A DNA stretch of 64,000 bases from Chitinophaga ginsengisoli (GTDB lineage: Bacteria > Bacteroidota > Bacteroidia > Chitinophagales > Chitinophagaceae), in NCBI RefSeq assembly GCF_003014595.1, contig NZ_PYGK01000020.1:1-64000 (forward strand). The letters are read 5' to 3'. Positions 41,270 through 50,156 of the stretch are shown here, piece by piece. The translations under genes and the position numbers were made by a program. Numbering within the stretch: position 1 is the first letter of the stretch; each line of letters starts with the position of its first letter. The notes beneath the pieces are model-generated. The model searched no databases. It was not told the DNA's origin and worked only from the letters and a program-made list of their open reading frames with translations.

Positions 41270-42415
41270 TGCCTGTGGTTTTGCCGCCTTCCCCCTTGTT
41301 TCCGTTTTTTTCTTTTTCTTCTTTCTACCCATCCATATCAGGAACCCGGATATGGGCAGTGTAGTAGCTACAAGCGCTGCAATCAGTGCCAGTATCTGGG
41401 TTGGCCATCCGTAGAGGGTACCTCTGTGTAAAGGATATACCCATCTTCTGGCAATGGTGCCATTACTTTCATTATCATACAAACGCTCCTTCACCAATTC
41501 ACCGGTACCGGCCTGGAAATAAAGGAAATCACTCACATTCCCGTGTCTGGACCTATCTTCTTTGGAGGCTGAAATAGCTGTGCTGTCATTCTCCGCAAAG
41601 CGGATCGTGATCGTGCCTTCGTATGGCAGCCTTACATTGGTAGTGTTGACGATCTTTTCCAGGTAAGCGATGCCCGTATTCTTTACGGCCGGACTTTCAG
41701 GAGAAACTATTTTCTGTTGTTTTGTGTTCCCGTCAAAAGCCATGTAAAGCAGGTTGTTCGCCCACTTATAGCTCCAAATAAGTCCTGTAAGGGCGGTGAT
41801 CAGCAATATGATGTGTACATAGAAGCCGAATACAGCATGCAGGTCCCAGTTCAGTCTTTTGAAAGACGCATTCCATTTTACGCTTAAACGCTGTTTACGG
41901 GCATTCCTTTTAGGCCACCACAATATCAGGCCGGTCAGTATCAGAATGGTAAAGATGGAACATGAAATGCCGGTAATGAATTTGCCGGTCTCACCCATGC
42001 ACAGGTAACGGTGTAATTGCAATACGACTGAGAAGAACCGTTTGTTGCCCGGCATTGATTCAATGATCTTACCGGTATAAGGATTGACAGCAACATACAG
42101 CTGGTTTTTAAGCACCTTGTTCCCTTTCCCCTTTCGTAAGAGATAGACAACGCTGCGGTCAGCTTCAGGTTCTATCATGATGTTGCCGACCTTGTATTTA
42201 GGATTTTCCCGTTGTACATAAGCTGTCAGGTTGTCCAGCGGTTGTCTGGAAGTGTTTGCAGGCACTTCTACATAAAAAAAAGAAGACTGGAACACATGTT
42301 CCAGTTGTTCTTCAAATACGAGCAGGCTGCCCGTCCCCGCTACTACGAGGACCACAATGCCAGAAGCTATGCCCAGCCAGAGATGTAACCAGCCAAATAT
42401 TTTCTTCATCATCAT
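41225..42415 (-). CDS. PepSY-associated TM helix protein
   Basis: A 396-aa inner-membrane protein of the PepSY_TM type, with about four helices. It starts MMMKKIFGWLHLWLGIASGIV, the HLWLG family opening. The large periplasmic loop between the first and second helix and the C-terminal TLYGWPTQILALIAAL fit the family. It partners the siderophore-type TonB receptor just upstream on the same strand (a 1-bp stop/start overlap). Such pairs are proposed to reduce or unload ferric siderophores. The C-terminal tail is Lys-rich (RKKKKKKTETR). Its last 45 bp overlap the convergent TauE gene. Confidence 0.88.
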   Translation of the reverse strand: MMMKKIFGWLHLWLGIASGIVVLVVAGTGSLLVFEEQLEHVFQSSFFYVEVPANTSRQPLDNLTAYVQRENPKYKVGNIMIEPEADRSVVYLLRKGKGNKVLKNQLYVAVNPYTGKIIESMPGNKRFFSVVLQLHRYLCMGETGKFITGISCSIFTILILTGLILWWPKRNARKQRLSVKWNASFKRLNWDLHAVFGFYVHIILLITALTGLIWSYKWANNLLYMAFDGNTKQQKIVSPESPAVKNTGIAYLEKIVNTTNVRLPYEGTITIRFAENDSTAISASKEDRSRHGNVSDFLYFQAGTGELVKERLYDNESNGTIARRWVYPLHRGTLYGWPTQILALIAALVATTLPISGFLIWMGRKKKKKKTETRGKAAKPQALPLDKHSDTSVQYQ

Positions 42416-44892
42416 CAGAATGTATATGAAATTGTTGCCTGCCAGCTCCTCGGCGCGCCGGGGAAGAGGCGAATATAGTCATATCCACCCACCCAGTAGG
42501 TTTTATTTGTAACGTTATTGAAATTCACCTGTAACCGCACTTTATTCACCTGGTAGTAAACAGCCGCGTTCACCAGTACATAACCAGGCAGGGTTTGTGC
42601 CGTGTTGAGTGACACATTCCTTTCTGTTACGAAATTAGCGCCAGCTCCTACTCCTAAGCCTTTTGCAGGGCCGGAAGGAACAGTGTATTTGGTCCAGATA
42701 TTTCCCTGATGTTTAGGCGCATTTGGCTTCTGCTTGCCAACCAGTGCTGAGTCAGATTTGCCTGACTGGCTGATAGTTGCATCGTTGAAAGCATATGCCA
42801 GCGTCAGGTCCCAGTTAGCAGTGATACGGCCTGTCACATCCAGTTCTACACCTTTGGAAGTTTCTTCACCGATCTGTATCATTTTGTCAGGGTTGCCTGG
42901 TTCGTTTGCATTATACAGTGTATTGGTCTGAACGATGCGGTATACAGCTGCATTGGCAGTGATATTACCATTGAACCATTCTGTTTTCAGACCACCTTCC
43001 CACAGCTGACTGGTGATAGGATCGAATGGCCCGCCGGAGAGCGGATTGGTCTGAACAGCAGCATCCTGTGGATTGTAGCCTTTGGTGTACATGCCGTATA
43101 CATTGATGTTGCGGTTGATGCTGTATACAACACCCAGCCTTGGCAGGAAAGTATGTTGTGTTACTTTCTTCACACTATCGGTTCTGTAGTTAGGTCTGTC
43201 GGTATATGTTTCGAAACGGCCACCAAGTAATAATTTCAGGTTGCCGATGCCGATCTGGTCCTGCAGGTAGATACCGCTGATACTACTGAAAGATGGTAAT
43301 ACGGCGCTGTTCTGTACAACGTAGGTGTATTTGGAAGGATCTTCCAGTTTGTTATCATTCTTAGTGATATCAAAAGAAGAAACGTTCGGCTTAGGTATGC
43401 TGATCACCTTGCCATCTGGAGTGGTGTAGTTGTAGAATACATAGTTAGCTGCTTTCGCAGGATTGTATGCTGCTGAGCCGCCGGCCTTCAGCTGGTAATT
43501 GCTCGCCGTTAACTGAGATGCACCAGGAGGCAGTTTAGAGGTAGCGTAATCATAACCGCCCACCAGTTTATGCGATATTTTACCGGTCTGCATACTGTAT
43601 GTCAGGTAAGCAGAAGCATTATCACTGGAAGGATTCTTTTTGCGGATGAAAGACTGACGAGCCACCAGGTTAGGAATGGGGGTGCCAGCGGAATCCACTG
43701 CATAAGCGTTAGCGCTGCGGTGTTCCAGCAGATCTTCCGTATAACCGGTGCGCAGGTAGGCCAGGTTAAAGGCCAGCTGGCTGGAGAACTGGTGATTCAG
43801 AGAGGCTGTTACGGTATACGTTTCCTCATTCAGGTAATCGTTAGTAGCATTGAGTGAGCGGGAGATCGGTGTTGAATAGAGATCACCCTTGTATAACACT
43901 GACTGTCCGCGGTCCAGGCGGCTGTTGGATTTGTTATATACCGCATCAAAGTTGATACGTGTTTTTTCTGTTGGCAGGAAAGATACAGATGGTGCAATGA
44001 CAAGGTTCTTATCGAACTGCAGATCGCGGAATGATTCTGTATTTTCATAACCAATGTTCAGACGGTAGAGGATGGTCTTCTCATCGTTCAACGGACCGGT
44101 AAAGTCAGCCAGGACGCGTGTATTATTGAAGCTACCCATGGTGAAGCTGAGAGATTTGCGGGCTTCTTCCAACGGCTTTTTAGTTACACGGTTGATGGTA
44201 CCGCCGGGAGAGGCATTACCAAACAATGCAGACGCAGGGCCTTTGATCACTTCTACTCTTTCCAGGTAGTTGACCATAGGCTGTTTCCAGAAGCCGGTGA
44301 AGGTACGCAGACCATTCAGCAGCTGTGTGGTGCTACCACCATTGATACGGAAACCGCGGATGGTGATATCATCATAAAAAGTAAACTGATTCACACCGCT
44401 GAAGTTCTTTACTACATCTCCCATTCTTACAGATGCCTGGTCCTGCATCAGTTCTTTGGTAACATAGGAAATAGACTGAGGTACATCTTTTAACGGAGTC
44501 GCCGTTTTGGTACCGATAAAAGAAGCGGTGTTCTTATATCCTTTTTCAGTTCTTCCGGTTATTTCTACTGTTTGCAGCTGTGAGGAAGCGGGCACCAGGG
44601 TAACATCCAGTCTGTTACCTTTTACTTTCTGTTGTAAAGGTTCAAAACCGGTATGTGTAAAACGGATGGTATATTCTGCGCCTTCAGGCAGGTTGGAAAA
44701 GATGTAATGTCCGTTTTCATCAGTGAAAGCGGTCTGGCTTTTGTTGAGCAGTACGCTCACTTTTGGTAATGGAACGTTGTTAATATCTCTGACAGTGCCT
44801 TCTATGTTCACTTTAGTTTGTGCGTTGGCGGATATACATAGGAACAGATATAGGGAAATGCTGATTTGTAGCTTTTGTAAATAGCCGAACAT
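42415..44892 (-). CDS. TonB-dependent siderophore receptor
   Basis: An 825-aa outer-membrane receptor. After a signal peptide (about 1-24, ANA) a carboxypeptidase-like domain (about 29-110, GTVRDINNVPLPKVSVLL) leads to the plug, with DVPQSISYVTKELMQDQ, FTFYDDITIRGFRING and VEVIKGPASALFGNASPGG. These match the siderophore-receptor class, and the barrel ends in ATISYTF. The barrel section RLGVVYSINRNINVYGMYTKGYNPQ is typical of FhuA/FecA-like transporters. It starts an operon with the PepSY protein. The upstream region shares the nonamer ATCTATTAG with the other TonB receptor promoter, but Fur sites are not evident. Confidence 0.92.
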   Translation of the reverse strand: MFGYLQKLQISISLYLFLCISANAQTKVNIEGTVRDINNVPLPKVSVLLNKSQTAFTDENGHYIFSNLPEGAEYTIRFTHTGFEPLQQKVKGNRLDVTLVPASSQLQTVEITGRTEKGYKNTASFIGTKTATPLKDVPQSISYVTKELMQDQASVRMGDVVKNFSGVNQFTFYDDITIRGFRINGGSTTQLLNGLRTFTGFWKQPMVNYLERVEVIKGPASALFGNASPGGTINRVTKKPLEEARKSLSFTMGSFNNTRVLADFTGPLNDEKTILYRLNIGYENTESFRDLQFDKNLVIAPSVSFLPTEKTRINFDAVYNKSNSRLDRGQSVLYKGDLYSTPISRSLNATNDYLNEETYTVTASLNHQFSSQLAFNLAYLRTGYTEDLLEHRSANAYAVDSAGTPIPNLVARQSFIRKKNPSSDNASAYLTYSMQTGKISHKLVGGYDYATSKLPPGASQLTASNYQLKAGGSAAYNPAKAANYVFYNYTTPDGKVISIPKPNVSSFDITKNDNKLEDPSKYTYVVQNSAVLPSFSSISGIYLQDQIGIGNLKLLLGGRFETYTDRPNYRTDSVKKVTQHTFLPRLGVVYSINRNINVYGMYTKGYNPQDAAVQTNPLSGGPFDPITSQLWEGGLKTEWFNGNITANAAVYRIVQTNTLYNANEPGNPDKMIQIGEETSKGVELDVTGRITANWDLTLAYAFNDATISQSGKSDSALVGKQKPNAPKHQGNIWTKYTVPSGPAKGLGVGAGANFVTERNVSLNTAQTLPGYVLVNAAVYYQVNKVRLQVNFNNVTNKTYWVGGYDYIRLFPGAPRSWQATISYTF

Positions 44893-45121
44893 TGACTGAC
44901 TGATTTTTCCACAAAGAACGATCAGTAATGCCCGCTTACTTACTCGGATCGGGAAAAAGATTTATCCAAAGCGGAAAAACCAGCTAGCAATGCCTTGTAT
45001 GTCAGAAACATGTCATATTTTATAATCTATTAGAAAGATAGTGTCTACCTTGAACTTTTCAAGTGTAAAAATGAGATATGCTGACTTCCTTCCCTAAAGT
45101 TATTATCTGATAAATGTATGA

Positions 45122-45490
45122 TTAACAGCTGCTTGCAGGATTTTCAAAAGCGTTGCTATCATCTTCATCACGTTCTGTCAGGCATTTAAAATCTTTCTCA
45201 ACGAGAATACTTAGTACAGAACCGTCTGCATTGGGAATTTCGGCGGAGAAGCCTACCTGGTCTGTATCTGTCCATTCCTGCACCTGTTCTTTCGGGAAGG
45301 AAAGGTGTATGGCAGATGATTCTAATTTGATAAAAGGCGCATTATTGCCGGCTTTAGCCTTGATACAGAAATGAAGGTTGCCAGCGCCGATGGTAGTACT
45401 TTCTTCTACTTTTCCATCAGCTTTGAGTGCTTCAATGTCTTTTTTATCCAGCCGGTAGCGGATGCTGTTACCCCTGATCCTTATTTTCAT
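45122..45490 (-). CDS. Conserved hypothetical protein near Moco genes
   Basis: A 122-aa protein without a signal peptide. It begins MKIRIRGNSIRYRLDKKDIEALKADGKVEE, a pattern I associate with a small Bacteroidota-specific family (possibly DUF7009). The central part alternates Phe/Ile beta-strand segments. It ends ENPASSC, with a Cys at the very end, plus Cys in HFCIKAK and FKCLTER. It is divergent from moaD, 76 bp apart. Neighbourhood suggests a link to molybdenum or sulfur metabolism, but nothing in the sequence proves it. Confidence 0.65.
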   Translation of the reverse strand: MKIRIRGNSIRYRLDKKDIEALKADGKVEESTTIGAGNLHFCIKAKAGNNAPFIKLESSAIHLSFPKEQVQEWTDTDQVGFSAEIPNADGSVLSILVEKDFKCLTERDEDDSNAFENPASSC

Positions 45491-45566
45491 CTTACTGTTA
45501 TTTGATATATCACTTGTTTAAAATTACTACATTATCGTAGCTTTATCTAAATTTCATGCAAGGGAT

Positions 45567-45797
45567 ATGCGCATTTTACTATTCGGTATAGCGAAAGATA
45601 TAGCAGGAGCACCTGTTATTACGGCGGAGGGGATTACTTCAGTAGCAGCACTCCGGAGCTGGTTGTACACAAAATATCCATCACTGGAACAGTTACGTTC
45701 CCTGATGATAGCGGTGAATAAAGTGTATGCAAATGATGAGGATGTATTACAGCCAGGAGATGAAGTTGCCGTGATTCCACCAGTGAGTGGCGGGTGA
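45567..45797 (+). CDS. moaD: Molybdopterin synthase small subunit
   Basis: A 76-aa ubiquitin-like sulfur carrier ending PPVSGG; the C-terminal Gly75-Gly76 is the site of adenylation and thiocarboxylation. MRILLFGIAKDIAG and PGDEVAVIPPVSGG are the family's opening and closing. It donates sulfur to form the dithiolene of molybdopterin. moaE follows 21 bp downstream. The likely activating enzyme is the MoeB-rhodanese protein at 39.4 kb. Confidence 0.93.
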   Translation: MRILLFGIAKDIAGAPVITAEGITSVAALRSWLYTKYPSLEQLRSLMIAVNKVYANDEDVLQPGDEVAVIPPVSGG

Positions 45798-45818
45798 GAT
45801 GAGCTTATTGATATTACG

Positions 45819-46235
45819 ATGAACAAACTAATAAAAATAGATAGCAATGTAACCGTACAACAAGCACTCGACTTCGTTGAAGGGCCTGACTGTGGCGGTG
45901 TTGTAGTCTTCTCAGGAAATGTAAGGAACGTTACAAAAGAAAAAAAAGTAACCAGGCTTTTTTTCGAATGTTATGAACCGATGGCATTGCTCGAAATGGA
46001 AAAGATCGCAGATTATACCATTGAAGAAATGGGGGTAAAAAGGATCGCTATTTTACATATCGTTGGTGAAAAGCAACCGGGAGAAGTAGTGGTGGTTATT
46101 GCTGTTGCGGCACCACATCGTGCAGCTGCATTTGATGCATGTGAATATGCAATTGATACATTAAAGGAAACAGTGCCTATCTGGAAAAAGGAATACTTTG
46201 AAGATGGCGAAGTGTGGGTTGCGGCACATCCGTAA
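45819..46235 (+). CDS. moaE: Molybdopterin synthase catalytic subunit
   Basis: A 138-aa MoaE, the catalytic subunit that inserts sulfur into precursor Z. GGVVVFSGNVRNVTKEKKVTRLFFECYEPMA corresponds to the dimer and precursor-binding region. HR at 100-101 and IWKKEYFEDGEVW at about 121-133 hold the Lys residues essential for catalysis. It follows moaD immediately on the same strand and precedes a hairpin that also faces mobA on the opposite strand. Confidence 0.94.
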   Translation: MNKLIKIDSNVTVQQALDFVEGPDCGGVVVFSGNVRNVTKEKKVTRLFFECYEPMALLEMEKIADYTIEEMGVKRIAILHIVGEKQPGEVVVVIAVAAPHRAAAFDACEYAIDTLKETVPIWKKEYFEDGEVWVAAHP

Positions 46236-46245
46236 AAAATAGCTG

Positions 46246-46283
46246 ATCACGCATCAGGAATGTCTTTATTCCTGATGCGTGAT
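46246..46283. terminator. Terminator between moaE and mobA
   Basis: Perfect 16-bp arms (46246-46261 and 46268-46283) with a 6-nt loop. On the minus strand a T run (complement of aaaaaa at 46234-46239) follows the hairpin six bases later; on the + strand there is none. It lies between convergent moaE and mobA. Confidence 0.8.
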
Positions 46284-46288
46284 TATCG

Positions 46289-46873
46289 TTAATGTTTAAT
46301 CTGCTCTTCCGCTTCTTTCATTTCTTCCGGCGTATTGGCATTAAACTGTTCTGCTGAAAACGGATTTTCCATCTGCAGAATATCAGACTGCAGTAATGTC
46401 TTACGCGGACAATTCTTCCCTTCATTAAAATTATGCTGCAGCTTTTTCAAACCTGATGGTTCCCATATGGCGATCAATGGTTCAGGTAGATGATTGACAG
46501 GGCTGATCAGTGATGTCGCATCTTTCAGAATCTGTCTTTGTGATACGAGATATTGAAGGCTCTGCTGACTGATCAGCGGAAGATCAACCGCCAGCACCAG
46601 CCATGCTGCATCCGGAAATGCGGCGTGTGCACTGAGCAATCCTACAGAAGGTCCATTGCCTTCGATACTATCAAAGATCATGGGTACATCCTCACTCAAT
46701 GCCGGTTTTTGTTCTTCCCTGCAGGAAAGGTATACGTCGGGCGTAATGTTATGTACTAACTGATAAAGATATTGCCACTGCGGCATGCCATGATAGGCGA
46801 TCAGGCTTTTATCCTGTTGCATGCGGGTACTGCGGCCGCCGCAGAGTATGAGTCCTTTTAATGGCGCTGTCAT
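46289..46873 (-). CDS. mobA: Molybdenum cofactor guanylyltransferase
   Basis: A 194-aa nucleotidyltransferase that attaches GMP to Mo-molybdopterin. The start at 46873 gives MTAPLKGLILCGGRSTRMQQDKSL, whose LCGGRSTRMQQDKS is the GTP-binding motif of the family. A longer frame would run into the moaC gene. DLPLISQQSL and the later region with NHLPEPLIAIW are typical. The presence of mobA means that bis-MGD or MGD type cofactor is probably used. It lies 10 bp after moaC on the same strand. Confidence 0.88.
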   Translation of the reverse strand: MTAPLKGLILCGGRSTRMQQDKSLIAYHGMPQWQYLYQLVHNITPDVYLSCREEQKPALSEDVPMIFDSIEGNGPSVGLLSAHAAFPDAAWLVLAVDLPLISQQSLQYLVSQRQILKDATSLISPVNHLPEPLIAIWEPSGLKKLQHNFNEGKNCPRKTLLQSDILQMENPFSAEQFNANTPEEMKEAEEQIKH

Positions 46874-46883
46874 CGTACTGTGT

Positions 46884-47366
46884 TTAAAAATCCCTTTTAC
46901 CACCTGTTTTGCTCAGCAAACGTGTCTGTCTGATCACCATTTCATGTGTAAATGCCTTACACATATCATAGATGGTCAGCGCAGCAACACTGGCGCCGGT
47001 GAGCGCTTCCATTTCTACGCCTGTTTTGCCGGTGGTTTTAATTGTGCAACGCACTACCGCCTCTTCACCTTCCAATTCTATCTCCACCTGGCAGCCATCC
47101 AGGAGTAATGTATGACAAAGGGGTATCAGGTCCGGCGTCTTCTTTGCGGCCATAATGCCGGCCAGTATGGCGGTCTGGAATACCGCACCTTTGGCGGTAT
47201 GAATATCTTTACCGCTGAATTGCTGTCTTACGATCTCCGGTAGAAATACCCTGCTTTCAGCTACTGCCACACGTGTAGTTTCCGCCTTCCCACTCACGTC
47301 CACCATTACCGGTTGATCAGCTGCATTGAGGTGTGAAAATCCCTGCTTAGTTGAATCATTGCTCAT
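46884..47366 (-). CDS. moaC: Cyclic pyranopterin monophosphate synthase
   Basis: A 160-aa MoaC, completing precursor Z formation after MoaA. The MVDVSGKAETTRVAVA opening and the motif DLIPLCHTLLLDG, then GVEMEALTGASVAALTIYDMCKAF, are the family signatures and carry the catalytic residues. moaA, which acts one step earlier, is not in the window. moeA is divergent, 43 bp away. Confidence 0.94.
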   Translation of the reverse strand: MSNDSTKQGFSHLNAADQPVMVDVSGKAETTRVAVAESRVFLPEIVRQQFSGKDIHTAKGAVFQTAILAGIMAAKKTPDLIPLCHTLLLDGCQVEIELEGEEAVVRCTIKTTGKTGVEMEALTGASVAALTIYDMCKAFTHEMVIRQTRLLSKTGGKRDF

Positions 47367-47409
47367 AATGGAATAAATTTACAACTAAAGCCATTAAACA
47401 ACCAAAAGA

Positions 47410-48615
47410 ATGCTGATAGATGTAACCACCGCATATACCGCTGTAATGGATACTGTTCGGGATTTTGGCATAGAGCAACTGCCCTTTACTGCTGTCACCG
47501 GCCGTATTCTGCGGGAGCCGGTATTGTCTGACAGGGATTTCCCTCCCTATGACCGGGTAATGATGGATGGCATTGCCATCAATTATGAAAGCTTTGGAAA
47601 AGGACAGACTGTCTTTGGCGTGGAAGATATACAGGCTGCAGGTATGCCCCGTAAACAGTTGTCCAATACAGCTAATTGTATAGAAGTAATGACAGGCGCC
47701 ATTATGCCTGAACTGACAGATACGGTGATACAATATGAACACCTGACTGCCACAGAGCATGAGGGCTTCAAACGTTTTACCATCAATGCCGGCGTTGAAA
47801 AAGGACAACATATCCACCGGCAGGGTTCGGATGCTGCTGCCGGTCAGCTGGTGATCCCCGCAGGTACCCTGTTAAGTGCTGCCGAAGTGGGTGTGCTGGC
47901 TTCTGTCGGCAAGGCACTGGTAAACGTAAGCCGTTTGCCCAGAGTCGCTGTTATTGCTACCGGCGACGAGCTGGTGCCGGTTACGGAAACGCCGGATGTA
48001 CACCAGGTCAGGATTTCCAATTCCTACAGTTTGGCGGCTGCATTGAAAGAACTGGGCATTAATGCGGAATGTTATCACGTACATGACAATGAAGCGGCTA
48101 TCCGGCAATTATTTGAGTCGCTGAAGCATGCTGATGTCTGGATCTGTACAGGGGCTGTATCAGCTGGAAAATATGATCATCTGCCGCTGGTCCTGGAACA
48201 AATGGGCATGCAGCAGATCTTCCACAAAGTGCAACAGCGGCCGGGCAAACCTTTCCTGTTTGGCCGCTTTGAGAACGGGCCTGTAGTATTTGCCCTGCCC
48301 GGTAATCCGGTGTCAGGTTTTATGTGTTGCTACCGTTATGTGCTGCCCTGGCTACGTGCCTGCCTGCAATATGCAGCGCCACCTGTGCCCTATGCGGTAT
48401 TGGGTACCGATATCAACTTCACAGCACCGTTGACCTATTTCCTGCCTGTTCGCCTGCACCCTGTGGCTAATGGACAATTGGAAGCCTTACCGCCTCCTTA
48501 CCATGGCTCCGGTGATCTGGCTGCCTTGTTACAGGCCGACGGTTTCCTGGAATTGCCGCCAGAAAAGAGCGTATTCCCCAAAGGCAGCAGCTATCCTGTG
48601 TGGAAGTTCAGATGA
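47410..48615 (+). CDS. moeA: Molybdopterin molybdenumtransferase
   Basis: A 401-aa MoeA that inserts molybdate into adenylated molybdopterin. The opening MLIDVTTAYTAVMDTVRDFG, the FPPYDRVMMDGIAI motif (conserved PxxDxSxMDGYA-type), GAIMPELTD, and the MogA-like domain with VIATGDELVP, ISNSYSLAAAL and ALPGNPVSGF are all present. The third variable domain closes the protein. It is separately promoted from the divergent moaC. The DUF1800 gene follows on the same strand after a few bases. Confidence 0.94.
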   Translation: MLIDVTTAYTAVMDTVRDFGIEQLPFTAVTGRILREPVLSDRDFPPYDRVMMDGIAINYESFGKGQTVFGVEDIQAAGMPRKQLSNTANCIEVMTGAIMPELTDTVIQYEHLTATEHEGFKRFTINAGVEKGQHIHRQGSDAAAGQLVIPAGTLLSAAEVGVLASVGKALVNVSRLPRVAVIATGDELVPVTETPDVHQVRISNSYSLAAALKELGINAECYHVHDNEAAIRQLFESLKHADVWICTGAVSAGKYDHLPLVLEQMGMQQIFHKVQQRPGKPFLFGRFENGPVVFALPGNPVSGFMCCYRYVLPWLRACLQYAAPPVPYAVLGTDINFTAPLTYFLPVRLHPVANGQLEALPPPYHGSGDLAALLQADGFLELPPEKSVFPKGSSYPVWKFR

Positions 48616-48622
48616 GGGGCCC

Positions 48623-50131
48623 ATGTTAAATCTCTCATCCGTCATTAAACTTTACCCACTCATAGGCGTCAAACCCGAAATCTCTTCCTATATGGCAGCT
48701 GTTCCTGAAAAGCTACAAATGCAACATCTTGCGTGGAGGGCCGGCTTTGGCGCTTCACTTCCCGTTATCGAAGACTGGACCCACAGAAAACGGCGGCAGG
48801 TGATCAGTAAGATCCTGACCGGCCCGGATAAGGATCCCCAGACACCCCTGAAAGTAATGGACGAAACAGATCTTCCTGAACGGACAAAGGAAATGTCGCC
48901 GGAGGAGAAGAAAGAGCTGGCTAAAATGAACAGGCAGGGTATCAAAGACCTTAACCTTTCATGGATATACGAAATGGTGCAAACGCAACATCCGTTACGA
49001 GAAAAGATGGCCCTGTTCTGGCATGGACATTTCGCCTGTCGTACGCAGAATGTATTATTTAGCCAACAACTGTTGCAGATAATACGCGAAAACGCATTGG
49101 GTAGTTTTAGTACACTGCTGACTGCCGTTTCGAAGTCTCCCGCTATGTTACAGTTTCTGAACAACCAGCAGAATTACAAAGCACATCCCAACGAAAATTT
49201 CGCCCGTGAAGTAATGGAACTGTTCACTATGGGCCGTGGCCATTATACCGAAACAGATATCAAAGAAGCTGCCAGAGCCTTTACTGGATGGGCATATGAT
49301 AATGATGGTAACTTTATATTCAGAGATAAACGGCATGATAACGGAGAGAAAACAGTACTTGGTAAAAGCGGAAATTTCACAGGAGATGATGTACTGAAGA
49401 TATTACTGGAACACAAGGAAACAGCAAAGTACATCACTGCAAAAGTGTATCGCTATTTCGTAGATGAGACGCCTGATGAAGCAAGAATAAACACACTGGC
49501 AGACAAGTTCTACACATCCGGTTATGATATCGGAGCACTGATGCAGCATATCTTTAATGCAGACTGGTTCTACGATCAGCAGGTGATTGGTAAACGTATA
49601 AAATCACCGGTGGAACTGCTGGTGGGCTTACGTAGAACCGTCCCTGTTAATTTCGAAAGAGAAGAAGTGATGTTATCGTTCCAGCAGGTATTAGGCCAGG
49701 TGCTCTTTTATCCGCCGAATGTAGCCGGCTGGCCCGGAGGGCGTAATTGGATAGACAGTTCCAGCCTGATGTATCGCATGCAGCTACCCAAAATGATCTT
49801 GTATGAGAAGGAGTTCAACATTACCCCCAAAGAGATCACGCCTGAAATGGGTATGGGGAGTTATAAGGCAACGATGGAGTTGAATGAATCTGTGAAAAGG
49901 CAATACGCCAGGAAGATCAAAGGTGTGATCAACTGGGATATTTTCCTGAAGGATTATGAGAAAATACCCCGGGAAAAGCTGGCAGATACTATTGCTGGTT
50001 CCCTTTTACAGAGTAATAAAAATGTGAACAAACAACTGCTGGAAAACTATGCAGATGTTTCTTCCCGTGAAAATTATATCAAAACAGTAGCAATAGCAGT
50101 CATGAGCACTCCGGAGTATCAGTTGTGTTAA
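48623..50131 (+). CDS. DUF1800 domain protein
   Basis: A 502-aa protein of the DUF1800 family, defined by the opening LQMQHLAWRAGFGASLPVIEDW, the HPLREKMALFWHGHF motif, and the segment NENFAREVMELFTMGRGHYTETDIKEAARAFTGWAYD. Further family motifs are PPNVAGWPGGRNWID and the C-terminal MSTPEYQLC. These proteins nearly always pair with DUF1501, as here, and are of unproven function. The chosen start (48623) has a purine-rich stretch before it. An alternative start at 48692 (MAAVPEKLQ) aligns more closely with the domain. No clear signal peptide is seen at either start. Confidence 0.82.
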   Translation: MLNLSSVIKLYPLIGVKPEISSYMAAVPEKLQMQHLAWRAGFGASLPVIEDWTHRKRRQVISKILTGPDKDPQTPLKVMDETDLPERTKEMSPEEKKELAKMNRQGIKDLNLSWIYEMVQTQHPLREKMALFWHGHFACRTQNVLFSQQLLQIIRENALGSFSTLLTAVSKSPAMLQFLNNQQNYKAHPNENFAREVMELFTMGRGHYTETDIKEAARAFTGWAYDNDGNFIFRDKRHDNGEKTVLGKSGNFTGDDVLKILLEHKETAKYITAKVYRYFVDETPDEARINTLADKFYTSGYDIGALMQHIFNADWFYDQQVIGKRIKSPVELLVGLRRTVPVNFEREEVMLSFQQVLGQVLFYPPNVAGWPGGRNWIDSSSLMYRMQLPKMILYEKEFNITPKEITPEMGMGSYKATMELNESVKRQYARKIKGVINWDIFLKDYEKIPREKLADTIAGSLLQSNKNVNKQLLENYADVSSRENYIKTVAIAVMSTPEYQLC

Positions 50132-50156
50132 TGTATCCACTTAAAAAATCAAGTTT

